Positions 10,804 through 20,204 of a stretch of DNA of 64,000 bases are shown one piece after another. This DNA comes from Atherinomorus stipes. Taxonomy: Eukaryota; Chordata; Actinopteri; Atheriniformes; Atherinidae. The number at the start of each line of letters is the position of its first letter. Position 1 is the first letter of the stretch. Made by a program: the position numbers and the translations under genes. The notes below the pieces were generated by a model, which was not told the DNA's origin, made no database searches, and saw only the letters and a program-made list of their open reading frames with translations. The DNA lies in assembly GCA_023101725.1 (NCBI GenBank), contig JALJCO010010564.1:372001-436000 (forward strand). Direction: 5' to 3'.

Positions 10804-11541
10804 TTGCAAAGGATCCAAAGAGCGGGTTTAGTCATCAATCCACGCAAATGTCACATCGCCAAGGCTGAAGTGGAGTACCTTGGGTACGTGATCGGAGGTG
10901 GGGTCATCCATTCACAAGTGTGTAAGATTGCTGCTGTTGCTGACTGTTCTCCTCCTTCGACCAAGAAAAAGTCTTTCCTGGGATTGGCTGGATGGTACCG
11001 GCGGTTCATCCCCAATTTTTCAGCAAGATCGGCTGTTTTGAGTGACTTGACTCGTAAATCCAGTCCCAAAAAAGTAAAGTGGACTCCAGAGTGTGAAGCT
11101 GCATTTAACGATTTGAAAAACTGTTAGTGCCAAGGTCCTGTGTTGCAGTGTCCTGACTTTACCCATCCATTTACTGTACAGACGGATGCATCAGGGATTG
11201 GGCTTGGAGCTGTGCTGCTACAGGGTGATGGTGAGAACCTGAGGCCGGTACAGTACATAAGTCGCAAGCTTTTCCCAAGAGAACTGAAATACTTAACGAT
11301 TGAAAAGGAAGCTTTGGCGGTGAAATGGACTATGGACACATTGCCATATTACTTAATGGGTGATGAGTTTGTTTTGGAAACTGATCATCGTGCATTGCAG
11401 TGGATGAGCAAAAGGAAAGATTCCAATGCAAGGATCACAAGATGGTATCTGTCTCTGCAGCCATATCGTTTCAGGATCCAGTACAGGCCTGACAACAACA
11501 ATGTTGTGGCTGACTTCCTTTCACGGACTTTTGAGGAGTGA
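10804..11541 (+). pseudogene. RT thumb and RNase H of the Gmr1-like element
   Basis: The frame resumes with RIQRAGLVINPRKCHIA and EYLGYVIGGG, the region just after the RT active site, then FLGLAGWYRRFIPNFS. An in-frame TAG at 11125-11127 interrupts it. The same frame continues with RNase H: TDASGIGLGAVLLQ (first catalytic aspartate), FPRELKYLTIEKEALAVKW (glutamate), LETDHRALQWM (aspartate) and VVADFLSRTFEE at the end. The fingers and palm with the catalytic aspartates are absent between 8,630 and 10,804. The polypurine tract and 3' LTR follow within 20 bp, so RNase H is the last domain of pol. Confidence 0.9.
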
Positions 11542-11547
11542 TGAACA

Positions 11548-11559
11548 TAAGGGAGGGGG
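11548..11559 (+). promoter_or_regulatory. Polypurine tract
   Basis: TAAGGGAGGGGG ends directly at the start (TGTGTGACAAAG) of the 3' LTR, the position where plus-strand DNA synthesis of an LTR element is primed. Confidence 0.75.
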
Positions 11560-12169
11560 TGTGTGACAAAGTGGGTGAGATTGTCCATTCACCATTTGTC
11601 CCTTACATTAACCTTAATTTCATATTTGTTTTCTTTATTTTTTTCCTAATTCTGTTAATGTTGCTACATTTATCTTCTCGGGTTAGTTTATGTTGGTATT
11701 ATGTTGCAATTGTGGTGATGTATGTTTAACATGGTTTCTTTGTTTGACCCATCTTGCAGGTTAGGTGTTTGGGGAGTGGCCAACCCAGCACCATGCCTCA
11801 GGTGTAGTCTATCCCTAGATTTGATCGTTGGGTAAAACCATGTGGAAGATTTTCTTTTTGATAGTTTCTTTGTATTTTGACTTAGTTGAAGTAATGTACA
11901 GTATATGATTATTTTGGTATTCTTTTTGGGGGTTTTGGTTGTTTGAGTTTGATGTTTTATTAGCTCTATTTGGTGGGGAATAATGAGGTTAATGGGTATG
12001 TGTCTTTTCTGGGAAATGGTACAATCCTAATTGGAATAGGTGGGGTTTTAAGGTATATATACTGTGGGATTTTGAAGCTCGCGTGAGAGAGAGGGACAAA
12101 CAGAGATGGCATGAGTGCCTTGTCCAACTGCAATTTGGAATAAATGATTATTTTAAAGAAACCTTCCAG
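11560..12169 (+). mobile_element. 3' LTR, first part
   Basis: Starts TGTGTGACAAAG. It contains a TATA-like GGTATATATACTG near 12,052-12,064 and an AATAAA at about 12,139. It is interrupted at 12,170 by the hAT; its last bases CCTTCCAG (12162-12169) are the hAT target duplication. Confidence 0.9.
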
Positions 12170-12707
12170 TAGGGATGGTGAAACCGAAGCCTCATGAGAC
12201 ACTGAGACAAAGTGACACGACTGCCCTGCGATCGACACCATGTCTCGAGACATTTGAGACTCAACAAGCGCTCCATCTGCTGTACGTGGGTGTGTACTGC
12301 ACCCAAGGGGAAGCGTTAACTGGGATGGATGACTTCAGGCTTGTCATCGGTCTTCCTGTCATTTTGTATACGATGTGTAATTAAACATATATACTCAACG
12401 TTTTTCACTGTGTCTTCTGTTAATATCTGGGAATATTAGGCTACTCAAGAATAACATATTTGTCATTTCATTCCATAGAAATCATAAAAGGGGGGCTATT
12501 TGGTCACTTTGATTTAGACATCATAGGACCATTCAAAGTAGCATACATGCAATGACAGGAGCACTTGCGGTTTCATCTGTATTTGTAGACATTAAAAGTG
12601 TGTATATAGTTCCCCCTCTCCAAGAGGACGATTCATAATAAAGGAAAAGGGTGCTTATGCAACTGAGATGTAGGCTAACTGTAACATATGTATTAAGATA
12701 AAAGTGG

Positions 12708-13030
12708 CTAAGTGGAATGCTTGTGCAACTTTGTAGAGTTTTTATAGATTTTATTTAAAAACAGAATCTTTTCCACGATGCTGGGTTTCAGTCTGCTTCT
12801 CTTCTGAGACACCACCTCTCCAGCTTTGGAGAAGACCCGCTCACACGGTACAGATGTGGCTGGCATGTGTAAATATTGCTTTGCCAATCTGAACAGGTTG
12901 GGGTACACAGTTTTTCGTGTCATCCAGTATTTGAGCGGGTCTTCTCCTCTGGAGAGGTAGGGTTCAGCCAAATATCGTTGGATTTCCACTGTGGCATCCG
13001 CGGTGGCACTTTGACTTCTCTGGGTTGCAC
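12708..13030 (-). pseudogene. hAT transposase, last exon (dimerisation domain)
   Basis: After an acceptor-like TTTGTTTAG the frame reads GATQRSQSATAD, then EIQRYLAEP, DPLKYWMTRKTVYPNLFRLA, QYLHMPATSVPCERVFSKAG and SRLKPSIVEKILFLNKIY. The last two are the strongly conserved hAT C-terminal dimerisation signature (S/A-x-PCERVFS-x-AG and the following L...LFLN). The frame ends at 12708-12710. The domain looks undamaged. It should join the exons at 13111-13210 and 13300-14454 on the same strand. Confidence 0.85.
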
Positions 13031-13110
13031 CTAAACAAACAAAGAGTAGATGACAATTAGCCAAGGTGAATCAAAAATAACACTGAAGATAGATAGCAAA
13101 TGATACACAC

Positions 13111-13210
13111 AAACTCGGCTGTCCAAAAGGTCCCACAGATTGTCCTGCTCCTCTGCTGCTGCTGCAGACGATGGTTCTCCTGATGGTTCTCCTGATGGTT
13201 CTCCTGATGA
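13111..13210 (-). pseudogene. hAT transposase, small linker exon
   Basis: Between an acceptor-like CTCTATCAG and a donor-like GTGTGTAT the frame reads SSGEPSGEPSGEPSS, then AAAAEEQDNLWDLLDSRV. The three exact GEPS units come from a 12-bp tandem repeat. EEQDNLWDLLDS resembles the acidic linker just before the hAT dimerisation region. Splice sites are judged by eye. Confidence 0.6.
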
Positions 13211-13299
13211 CTGATAGAGTATACGAGTCACTTCTTATGTTTGTACAGCCGAGTAAAAAAGAAATACAAAAGGTAGCCTTACAAGGAAATATAGCATAC

Positions 13300-14454
13300 C
13301 TGTGATGTTGATGGCACCATTCTCACCATTCTCATGTTAGCCGCACATTTAGCTGTCACCCTGGCAACGGCATCTTGTGCATATGTTTGGTTTCCAAATG
13401 CTAGGGTCTTGAATCTGGGGTCCAGAATGGTTGCCGCTGCCAGGAAATGCACATTTTCCACAGGGCACTTTGAGTGCAAAGAGCGTTGCAAATGTTGCGT
13501 CAGTTCAGTTGCTGTTGGATTTTGGAGTGTTGTAACTTTTATTGCCAGTTTGTGTTGGATCATCCTAATTATTGGAATAACTTTGGATGCTGACACGGTC
13601 TTCTCTGTTGACAGCTCTGTTGTTGCGAGGTGAAATGGTCCGAGAACCTCTAAACATTCACTTATTATGTCATATTCATCACAAGAGAGAGGAGGAACAT
13701 CTGAGGCCAAAGAGGTCACCGCTGCTCCAACTGGCGCACGCTGCTCGTACAGGCGCTGTAGCATGGCATAAGTGGAGTTCCACCGGGTGTCGACCTCTTG
13801 AAATATTTTATGCTGTGGCACCTGAAGTTGTTGCTGGCACTCACTCAGTCTTTCTTTGGCTCTGACGCTGGATCGGAAATATGATACTATTCGTCTAGCC
13901 TTAGTTCTGATTTCAGTCAGAACCACTGTTTGTTCTAAGGCTTTTTTTACAACAAGATTCAAACTGTGAGCAAGACAGGGTACATTCCTCAGATTCATCA
14001 GTTTAACCATGGACACCATGTTTGCAGCGTGGTCTGTGATAAGGCAATGTACCTTTTGTCTCAATCCCCATGAATCAAGCTGAGCGTCCATGGCATCCTT
14101 CAGATTCCTGGCAGTGTGAGCTTCTGTGAAATGGCCGACACCCAGTAGAACACTTGACAGCTCCATGTCCTCAGTAATGTAATGGCAGGTAACACCAAGA
14201 TAGCCATCCATTAACATGGAGGTCCACATATCAGGAGTTATCGTGACAGCCTCAGCCTTTTCCAGTGCCTTGACAGCAGTTTCTTTGGCCTCTAGACATT
14301 TTCTTTCCACCATTGCCTTCAAAGCCTGGCGAGTGGGCAGAACATATGATGGGTCCAGCTTCTGGACAAGGGCTCTGAAGCCCTTGTCCTCCACCAGGGA
14401 AAATGGCTGGGCATCCAAAACGATCATTCCAACCATCCAACTCAGCTTGCCGCC
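13300..14454 (-). pseudogene. hAT transposase, main catalytic exon
   Basis: About 385 codons of a hAT (Ac/ZBED-like) transposase catalytic domain. Visible motifs: GMIVLDAQPFSLVEDKGF near the start, ITPDMWTS (first catalytic aspartate), YLGVTCHYI, LITDHAANM (second aspartate), VPCLAHSLNL (CxxH motif), then DTRWNSTYAMLQRL. No internal stop occurs in this block. A donor-like CAG/GTATGC follows STSQ at 13300 and an acceptor-like TTTTAAG precedes the start. With the neighbouring donor, my exon joining leaves a one-base phase problem, so either the boundary is wrong or the gene carries an indel. Confidence 0.85.
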
Positions 14455-14540
14455 CTTAAAATACACACGACACAACAATTAAGTGGGCCCCATTTCAAAA
14501 GTGTATTTAATATTGCTTGACTATATATTCATTGGCCTAC

Positions 14541-14802
14541 CTTGACGGTTTGCTGAACCACTGGGAGCCAGAGCAGCAACCGCAGCAGCAGTACTGGGCG
14601 TTGTCTCCGGGTGTTTGGAGCGTAGGTGACGCAGCATAGATGAAGTGTTGCTGCTGTATGTGAGCTCCTGAGCACAAATGAGACACTTGACCTTCTTAGC
14701 AGAGATCAAGTCAAAATGTTCCCAGGCATAGGAACATGCTCTTTTTAGGGGCACTGGTTGCTCCTCCATAGCCCTCCCTGTCTCACACACACTCTCCCAC
14801 AC
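14541..14802 (-). pseudogene. hAT transposase, first exon (BED zinc finger)
   Basis: Begins MWESVCETGRAMEEQPVPLK and then shows a BED-type zinc finger: YAWEHFDLISAKKVKCLIC, SSMLRHLRSKHPE, with the CxxC...HxxxxH arrangement that binds DNA in hAT transposases and ZBED proteins. An alanine-rich linker and a donor-like CAAG/GTAGGC follow. The initiator may be the internal MEEQPVPL instead. It is the N-terminal block of the gene continued at 14454-13300. Confidence 0.8.
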
Positions 14803-14859
14803 ACTCCTCTTTCAAACTATCAAGCACTCAACTTTTGTGTTCAATTATCCTGTCAATCT

Positions 14860-15058
14860 ATGTATCAGTACTTATATATTTCTCAATATATCTATCAATA
14901 TTTACCTATATCTATCAATATATAACTATATCTATCAATATCTCTACTTATATCTATCAATATCTAATATCTATCAATATCTCTGCCTATATCTATCAAT
15001 ATCTAATTATATCTATCAATATCTATACCTATATCTATAAATATCTAACTATCTGTAT
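14860..15058. repeat. Degenerate minisatellite of TATCTATCAATAT units
   Basis: About ten imperfect units of CTATATCTATCAATAT type lie upstream of the first hAT exon, where its promoter would be. The frames at 14835-15089 on the plus strand are products of this repeat. Confidence 0.8.
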
Positions 15059-15479
15059 GGTTGTGTGTGTTAAAGTGTGTGTTGTGTAGCCTATGTGTTT
15101 GTGTGAGTGGAAATTGAAATTATGTGTGTGTCACTAAATGAAATAAATATGTTAACTAAGTGTAATCTAAGCTAAACTAATGCTGGTGTATACTTTCCCT
15201 CAGTCTGTCAAAATGTCGAATGATCGCAAGCAAAAACTCCTCCTCTCAAAAACCCACAATTTCCCAAGTGTTTGGAACTCATTTTAAAGCGTTGGATTGA
15301 TTGATCCCGCCCCTTCAAGATTCCCGCTCGACACGCATGGATGACGTAATGAGGCCTCCGTTGGCGTAGTCACGTGGCTTTCGGCATTCTGACACATCCA
15401 CCAACACAGCGCTTGCGAGACTTCCGGTTCATGAGATCGAGGCGGAGTTGAGCAAATGGGCTCGAGCATAACATCCCTA

Positions 15480-15544
15480 CCTTCCAGCCTGTGAACTCTG
15501 CATTTGTTCAGCCCGTGTTGACCCTTGGAGCCGACTACGTTACA
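15480..15544 (+). mobile_element. 3' LTR, last part after the hAT insertion
   Basis: Begins with the second copy of CCTTCCAG and continues CCTGTGAACTCTGC to CTACGTTACA, the LTR terminus. AGCAT follows at 15545-15549. Confidence 0.9.
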
Positions 15545-15549
15545 AGCAT

Positions 15550-15800
15550 AGATAAGGTTTATCTATACAATGTGTACTACATGAAAGAAGGGCACAGTCT
15601 GGATGCAGGTGTAACTGTGGATGTTGTCTGAGTCCAGCTCCCATCAGCAGCCGCTGACTTTAGTCATTATTACAGCAGCAGTCGTGTTTCAGTGAGACCA
15701 AATCCAGACACATGTGGATGTAATCCTACCAGAGAATCACAACTCTGCAACAATGTTCACATCAGACACATGCAGCTCATCCTGCTCTGTTCATCTAGAA
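15550..15800. other. No recognised gene
   Basis: Unique-looking sequence between the retrotransposon and a MITE. Confidence 0.4.
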
Positions 15801-15988
15801 CAGGGGGGTCCGGAGGTGGTCCTTGAGGGCCGCTGTCACTGTTTCTCTGCTTCAACACACTTGACTGATACTAAATGGATCCTACAGCCTATGAAGTTCT
15901 TGGTAATTGGAGTCAGATGTGTTGGAGCCAGCACGCATGGAAAACCTGCAAGATTGTGGCCCTCGAGGACCAGAACTGGACACCCCTG
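15801..15988. mobile_element. hAT-type MITE, 188 bp
   Basis: Ends CAGGGGGGTCCGGAGG and GAACTGGACACCCCTG are inverted repeats, with inner TGGTCCTTGAGGGCC / GGCCCTCGAGGACCA. The 8-bp duplication is ATCTAGAA / ATCTGGAA (one mismatch). Confidence 0.8.
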
Positions 15989-16001
15989 ATCTGGAATCAT
16001 G

Positions 16002-16072
16002 GGCGCCAGGACAGGGGGGCACCAAACTATAACCTCGCCCCGGGGCACCAAAGTGGCCAGAGCCGGCCCTGG
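16002..16072 (-). repeat. Fragment of a CAGGGCCGGC-ended hAT-type MITE
   Basis: On the minus strand it begins CAGGGCCGGCTCTGGCC and continues TTTGGTGCCCCGGGGCG. Compare 2454-2512. Confidence 0.4.
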
Positions 16073-16385
16073 GTTGGAGCCTTTAGCTTTGGTTACAGCA
16101 GCATTTTCTGTCATGGTTTCCAGAAGCTTCTGCAACGTCAGCAGATTTATTTCCCTCCAGTGTTGCATTAATGTTTCTCCAAGATCTTGATGCTGATGGT
16201 AGAGTCTGACCACTGCTGCATCACTTCATCTGCCTCTCTTCTTACCCTGATGCTCCATCGCTCTGGAACAGGGTAAATCTGGACTCATCAGACCACATGA
16301 CCACCTTCTGTTGCTCCAGAGTCCAGTCTTTATGCTCCCTAGCAACCTGAAGCCTTTTTTTTGTGGTTATTCTCACTGATTAGTG
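16073..16385 (-). pseudogene. Tc1/mariner transposase remnant
   Basis: On the minus strand the block near 16,330-16,240 reads WTLEQQKVVMWSDESRFTLF and QSDG, then VRREADEVMQ. This is the region around the second catalytic aspartate of Tc1 transposases. Nearer 16,200-16,075 another frame reads DLGETLMQHWREINLL and LTLQKLLETMTENAAV..AKG, the C-terminal tail where Tc1 proteins have the 'LV-SMP-R--AV--A-GG' motif. About 100 residues between them, including the third catalytic residue, are missing, and the frames differ. It is a dead internal fragment. Confidence 0.75.
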
Positions 16386-16798
16386 GTTTTCTTAATGCTC
16401 CGATGTAAAAAAAATAAACTTTTTTTAAATATCTCAGAATACTTCAGAGATCTCTGGATAACATAGCTACACTATAGGTTATCATTACCTTCTGGGCCTT
16501 TTCCACTAGCACAGGTCAGCTCAACTCAACTAAACTCAACTCATTTCAATTCAACTTGGCTTGGTAGCTTTTCAATTGCAATCCATTAACCTGACCACAA
16601 GTGGGCGGGGTAAGAGTGAAGCTGCTGCAACATCCTAGATTGTGTGATGTAAACAACAGCAGCAACAGGTCACACTCCTTACCAGTAGGTGGCGGTAACG
16701 CACCTCATTAATTGTTAGCCAGCCGCCAGTAAAAACAGCAACAGAAGGAAAAGACAAGAAGAAGTGAGATGGGAGGTACGGATCATATCATTAGTCCT

Positions 16799-17578
16799 GG
16801 GCCGTTTCTCAATTCCTAGTTTGCGTACTACAAACTCATGTACTTGTGAGTACAGACTTGTGGGTACGAACTGGAAGTCTGCACTTGGAGTTCACAAGCA
16901 CAGACACCGTCTACTCCGATGGATTGAGACAACGCAAACTTGTGACATCACCACCAACGATGCAGCAGTTAACAAGGGCTGCCTGTCAACATGAAGATAA
17001 TATTATTCTATAGCTGTTTGTTATTTATTGTTGTGGAGATGTAGAGATGGTACTGAAACAAATAAAAACAATTAAAATAACTGCCCAAAACAATTATAGC
17101 CTACAAAGTGGATGTTTTTGTTGGTTTTTTTTTTTTTTTTTTTACCAACGTGTAAATTATATTTATTTCGAATACATAAGCACATTAATGCAAACGGACA
17201 ATCAGGTCATAATTATATGATCAAAAACGGCTGTGAGAGGAAAGCTGGAGGAAGAGCTGCAGATAAAAGGCCAAGAACAGGAAAGAAAGAAATAATCGCT
17301 CAGGTTTGGCTATTGAAGGGGGAAGGAGGGAGGAGGAGGCTGTCAAACGCTGCGCGTGTGCAGGTGCATGCTGGGATTTATATCTGGCCAAGTACGCACG
17401 AGCCTCCTCTGATGCATGCTCGGTAAAATGGGCGGAGAAAGTTTTCATCCGGGAATTTCCAGTGAACTTGCTGAGAAGCGAACTTTTTAATGGAACATGA
17501 CTTGGACCGCGGATGATGACGTTTCTCGAGTCCACGAGCCCGCAAGTACGCACAAGTACGCAGATTGAGAAACGGCCC
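16799..17578. mobile_element. Nested MITE with GGGCCGTTTCTCAAT ends
   Basis: GGGCCGTTTCTCAATTCC at the left matches the complement of GATTGAGAAACGGCCC at the right, followed inward by repeated GTACTTGTG/GTACGCAC motifs on both sides. The frames at 17112-17611 on both strands are not supported as genes. No clear target duplication. Confidence 0.7.
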
Positions 17579-17647
17579 TTTCAGGCGGACAATACTTTCT
17601 TTTTTCCACAATCTTGTTGCGAATCTGAAATCACTCCCTCATGAGCT

Positions 17648-17690
<43 letters not shown>

Positions 17691-17692
17691 CA
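17648..17692. repeat. (TATC)n microsatellite
   Basis: About eleven TATC units in a row. Confidence 0.95.
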
Positions 17693-18354
17693 ACAAGATC
17701 ATGGAGGAAAAAAAGAATATTGTTCACCTGAAAAGGGACTTGAATCCAGGATTTTCAGGTTTTAAGGCAAGTTTGATACCAACTGCACCACATGAGCCAC
17801 ATGAGTGCATCTATAAGCAGCACAAGCAAAGATATGATCCGTCCCTCTCATGTTACATCTCCTCACCTTCTTCCTCTGTTGCTGTTTTTACTGGCGGCGG
17901 GCTAACAATTCATGAGTTGCGTTACCGCCACCTACTGGTAGGGAGTGTGAACTGTCGCTCATTTAATGATGTCACTCTTTGACCCTGACATCTGATTGGC
18001 TAACCCCTTGGCCAATAGGTGGCATGCAGTGAGATGACGTCAGATATAGCTCGCTTCAGCAGGCTCAGAACCTCGCCAGAGCAGGTACAGAAAATGTATC
18101 ACCTCAGCTCGGAAACCCCCCAGTGGAAAATCCCAATAACCAAGGCGAGGTGAGGTGAGTTGAGCAGAAAAGTGATGGTGGAAAAGGGGCAATAGACGAC
18201 TGTGCAACGTTGTAGATCCAGATATTCATGCTGCTTTCTATGTTGGCAGATAGGAGGTAATTGGGACTCGTTCCCCAGGCAACAGCGGCGCCGCAAGATG
18301 GCGCAACACACAAAACGCTCGTCGGATTAGTCTATATAAGTTATGTCTTGTATT

Positions 18355-18468
18355 AGTTTGTCCTGTTGGCACATTGCTCAAATGGATATTTGAATTTATT
18401 CAAATTATGTGTTAGTTTCAGAGCAAATATTCGAACGTCATTTTGGAGCAATTTTGACAGCCCTAGTG
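18355..18468 (-). repeat. hAT-type MITE end fragment
   Basis: On the minus strand it starts CTAGGGCTGTCAAAATTGC and runs into AT-rich sequence with CGAATATTTGC. Ends of this style are frequent in fish DNA elements; no partner end is seen. Confidence 0.4.
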
Positions 18469-19324
18469 AAAAATAAGGGCACTTTGAGCATCATGTGGAA
18501 ATGCCGGTAGAGATGTTTCAGTACTCATTCCGCTACTTGTGCTGTGGGTTTTGGCTGATACTGAGTACTGATACCACTCTGTTATGAAAAAAACATATTC
18601 CACCTGCATGACTGTGACACGATCATCATTGTGGTAAGGTCTGGCTCAGGTTTAACCCTTTGTAAAACATTTATCACTTCAGCAAAACTGAAGCCATTTC
18701 TTTTTAATTGCAGTCTTGCTGGAGGGAAAGTCCAGAGTGAAATACTGCCACATCACCAACATGATCTCTGGTTAGCTCCTCGTCTAACAGGTGATCAGTT
18801 CTTCTTCGCCCCTCGAAACCAGCAGCTGCACCACAGCTTTATCTGAGTATTCTGGGATTCATCTCTCCCATCTTCCATGCTGGTAGATGTTCTATTGCAG
18901 GAAGCACAGAGCTGCTTCTCTGCTGTAGCTTCCTAGAATAGAATGATAGCTGTAATAATAGCCTATTTTCAAGATTTAATAATAGCCTATTCAGGTAAAT
19001 TCAAGATTATTGCAAGTCTAGTAACAGATACATATCTTATGGTTGGTACAACATAATATAATCAGCTAAAGTAGCTTTATGCCTGATTTAGTAGCCAAAC
19101 CACTTTGTGTTGTTAAATGTGGACAGGTTTTGAGATATTTCAATAAAATTAGAGGGACAATTCAACTTCTGAGCTTTAAAGGCCTTAAAAAGTTAACATG
19201 ACTCTGACCTTTCATCTTCATCATCCTCTCCCTCCTTGCTGCTCTCCTGGGCTGCCTGCTGCAGCTCTCTTTCTTTTTCTTTGTTAAATATTAAAATTTA
19301 AATCCTCTCCTTTCTAGATATTAT
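18469..19324. other. No recognised gene
   Basis: No convincing coding or repeat signature. Confidence 0.4.
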
Positions 19325-19742
19325 TGTCACGCCCCTGGTGTGTCACTCCTGCCCTGGGTTCCCTCCTCCTTTCCGTGTGTGTGTTTGGGCGGAGTCTCCC
19401 GAAAGCAGCTCGAGGACGTCTTCAATCAAGCTCCTACAAAAGTCTCAGCTCTCCAGCCAGACTCTGCCAGATTGTTTCGTCCGTAACCGAACGGTTTGGC
19501 TGCTCAGCATCTGAGTTTTTTAATTCTCTGCCTGCTTGGAATTCTGTGTCCCACCTATCGCCTCCGATTCCCGGCTCCTCGTCTCCAGTAACCCACCAGA
19601 AGGATCCACCAGCAGCTCCCCGGATAGCCACCCATTCCTGCCCCCCTCCTGCTTCAGTTCAGCCTCACAATGAAACATCTGCTTTACTGTGAAAAGTGGT
19701 CTTGAGTCTATTTTTGGGGTCCCTCATCATCGAGCCATAACA
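19325..19742 (+). mobile_element. Probable solo LTR
   Basis: The 418-bp unit starts TGTCACGCCCCTGG and ends GAGCCATAACA (TG...CA), with a late TTGAGTCTATTTTTGGGGTC stretch typical of fish gypsy LTR ends. ATTAT precedes it (19320-19324) and occurs again at 19744-19748, one base beyond the end. That is a likely 5-bp duplication if the true end is one base further. No internal retroelement genes adjoin it. The frame at 19324-19692 lies inside the LTR and is not a gene. Confidence 0.6.
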
Positions 19743-19924
19743 GATTATGCTGATATTGGTAAATAAAGAGACCAGTGTGAATGAGACTGCTTGGTTACAC
19801 GACAAAGCACAAGATAATGTTTCCTGCAGGCAAATGCCTATTTGTCCTTTAGCAAATAAATGACTGCAAGTGTTAATTATGTAGCCTGATGTAAACCTAC
19901 ACAACACCCTACTAAATATTCAGC

Positions 19925-19995
19925 TTACCATATTTTCCGGACTATAAGTCATACTTTTTTTCATAGTTTGGTGGTTTGTGTGACTTATTTATGAA

Positions 19996-20078
<83 letters not shown>
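19925..20078. repeat. Dispersed 'CGGACTATAAGTC' repeat with (AT)n and poly(T)
   Basis: CCATATTTTCCGGACTATAA is the start of a very common vertebrate MITE-like repeat. It is followed by (AT)n at about 19,999-20,048 and a T run at 20,049-20,077. Confidence 0.6.
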
Positions 20079-20204
20079 TATCATTTCATATTAACTGACA
20101 TGAGCCAAGGAGTAAATATTACTGTCTAATGTCAATAGAGGCTGCTCTAGGCTTGTGACAACTATATTCTGCTCCTAGAGCAAAAATCTCGAAACAGCCT
20201 TATC

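Larger units (their letters stand above)
12170..15479 (-). mobile_element. hAT transposon with transposase gene
   Basis: The 3,310-bp element lies between exact 8-bp duplications CCTTCCAG (12162-12169, 15480-15487) and has TAGGGATG...CATCCCTA ends. The terminal inverted repeat is short and then imperfect. On the minus strand it encodes a hAT transposase in at least four blocks separated by intron-like gaps. A 492-bp internally deleted relative, with the same outer sequences, lies at 48,098-48,589. Confidence 0.93.
3881..15544 (+). mobile_element. Gmr1-like LTR retrotransposon (Ty3/gypsy proteins, integrase before RT), composite with three nested elements
   Basis: The 11.7-kb unit is flanked by AGCAT. 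In order it contains: a full LTR in inverted orientation (3881-5517); a truncated forward LTR (5518-5651); a primer-binding site; gag; zinc knuckle; protease; integrase; the RT thumb; RNase H; a polypurine tract; and a forward 3' LTR (from 11560, ending 15544). Nested in it are a hAT (3938-4897), an L2 LINE (about 8630-10803) and a second hAT (12170-15479). The domain order with integrase upstream of RT is copia-like, while the domains are gypsy-like; this is the known hallmark of the Gmr1 group of deuterostome elements. The coding region is dead: frameshifts, stops and loss of the RT catalytic core. Confidence 0.9.
16494..18190. mobile_element. MITE with GGGCC-TTTTCCAC ends, containing a second nested MITE
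   Basis: The left end GGGCCTTTTCCACTAGCAC and AGCTCAACTCAACT mirrors the right end (GAGTTGAGCAGAAAAGTG, GGTGGAAAAGGGGC). Inside, GTAGGTGGCGGTAACGC (16,684-16,700) and GCGTTACCGCCACCTACT (17,919-17,936) are a second inverted pair. No clear target duplication. The element at 16799-17578 lies inside it. Confidence 0.65.

Noticed and set aside
14835..15089. Isoleucine/tyrosine-rich plus-strand frames
   Set aside because: Produced by the TATCTATCAATAT minisatellite.
19324..19692. 122-codon frame as a gene
   Set aside because: It lies entirely within a probable solo LTR and has no recognisable domain.
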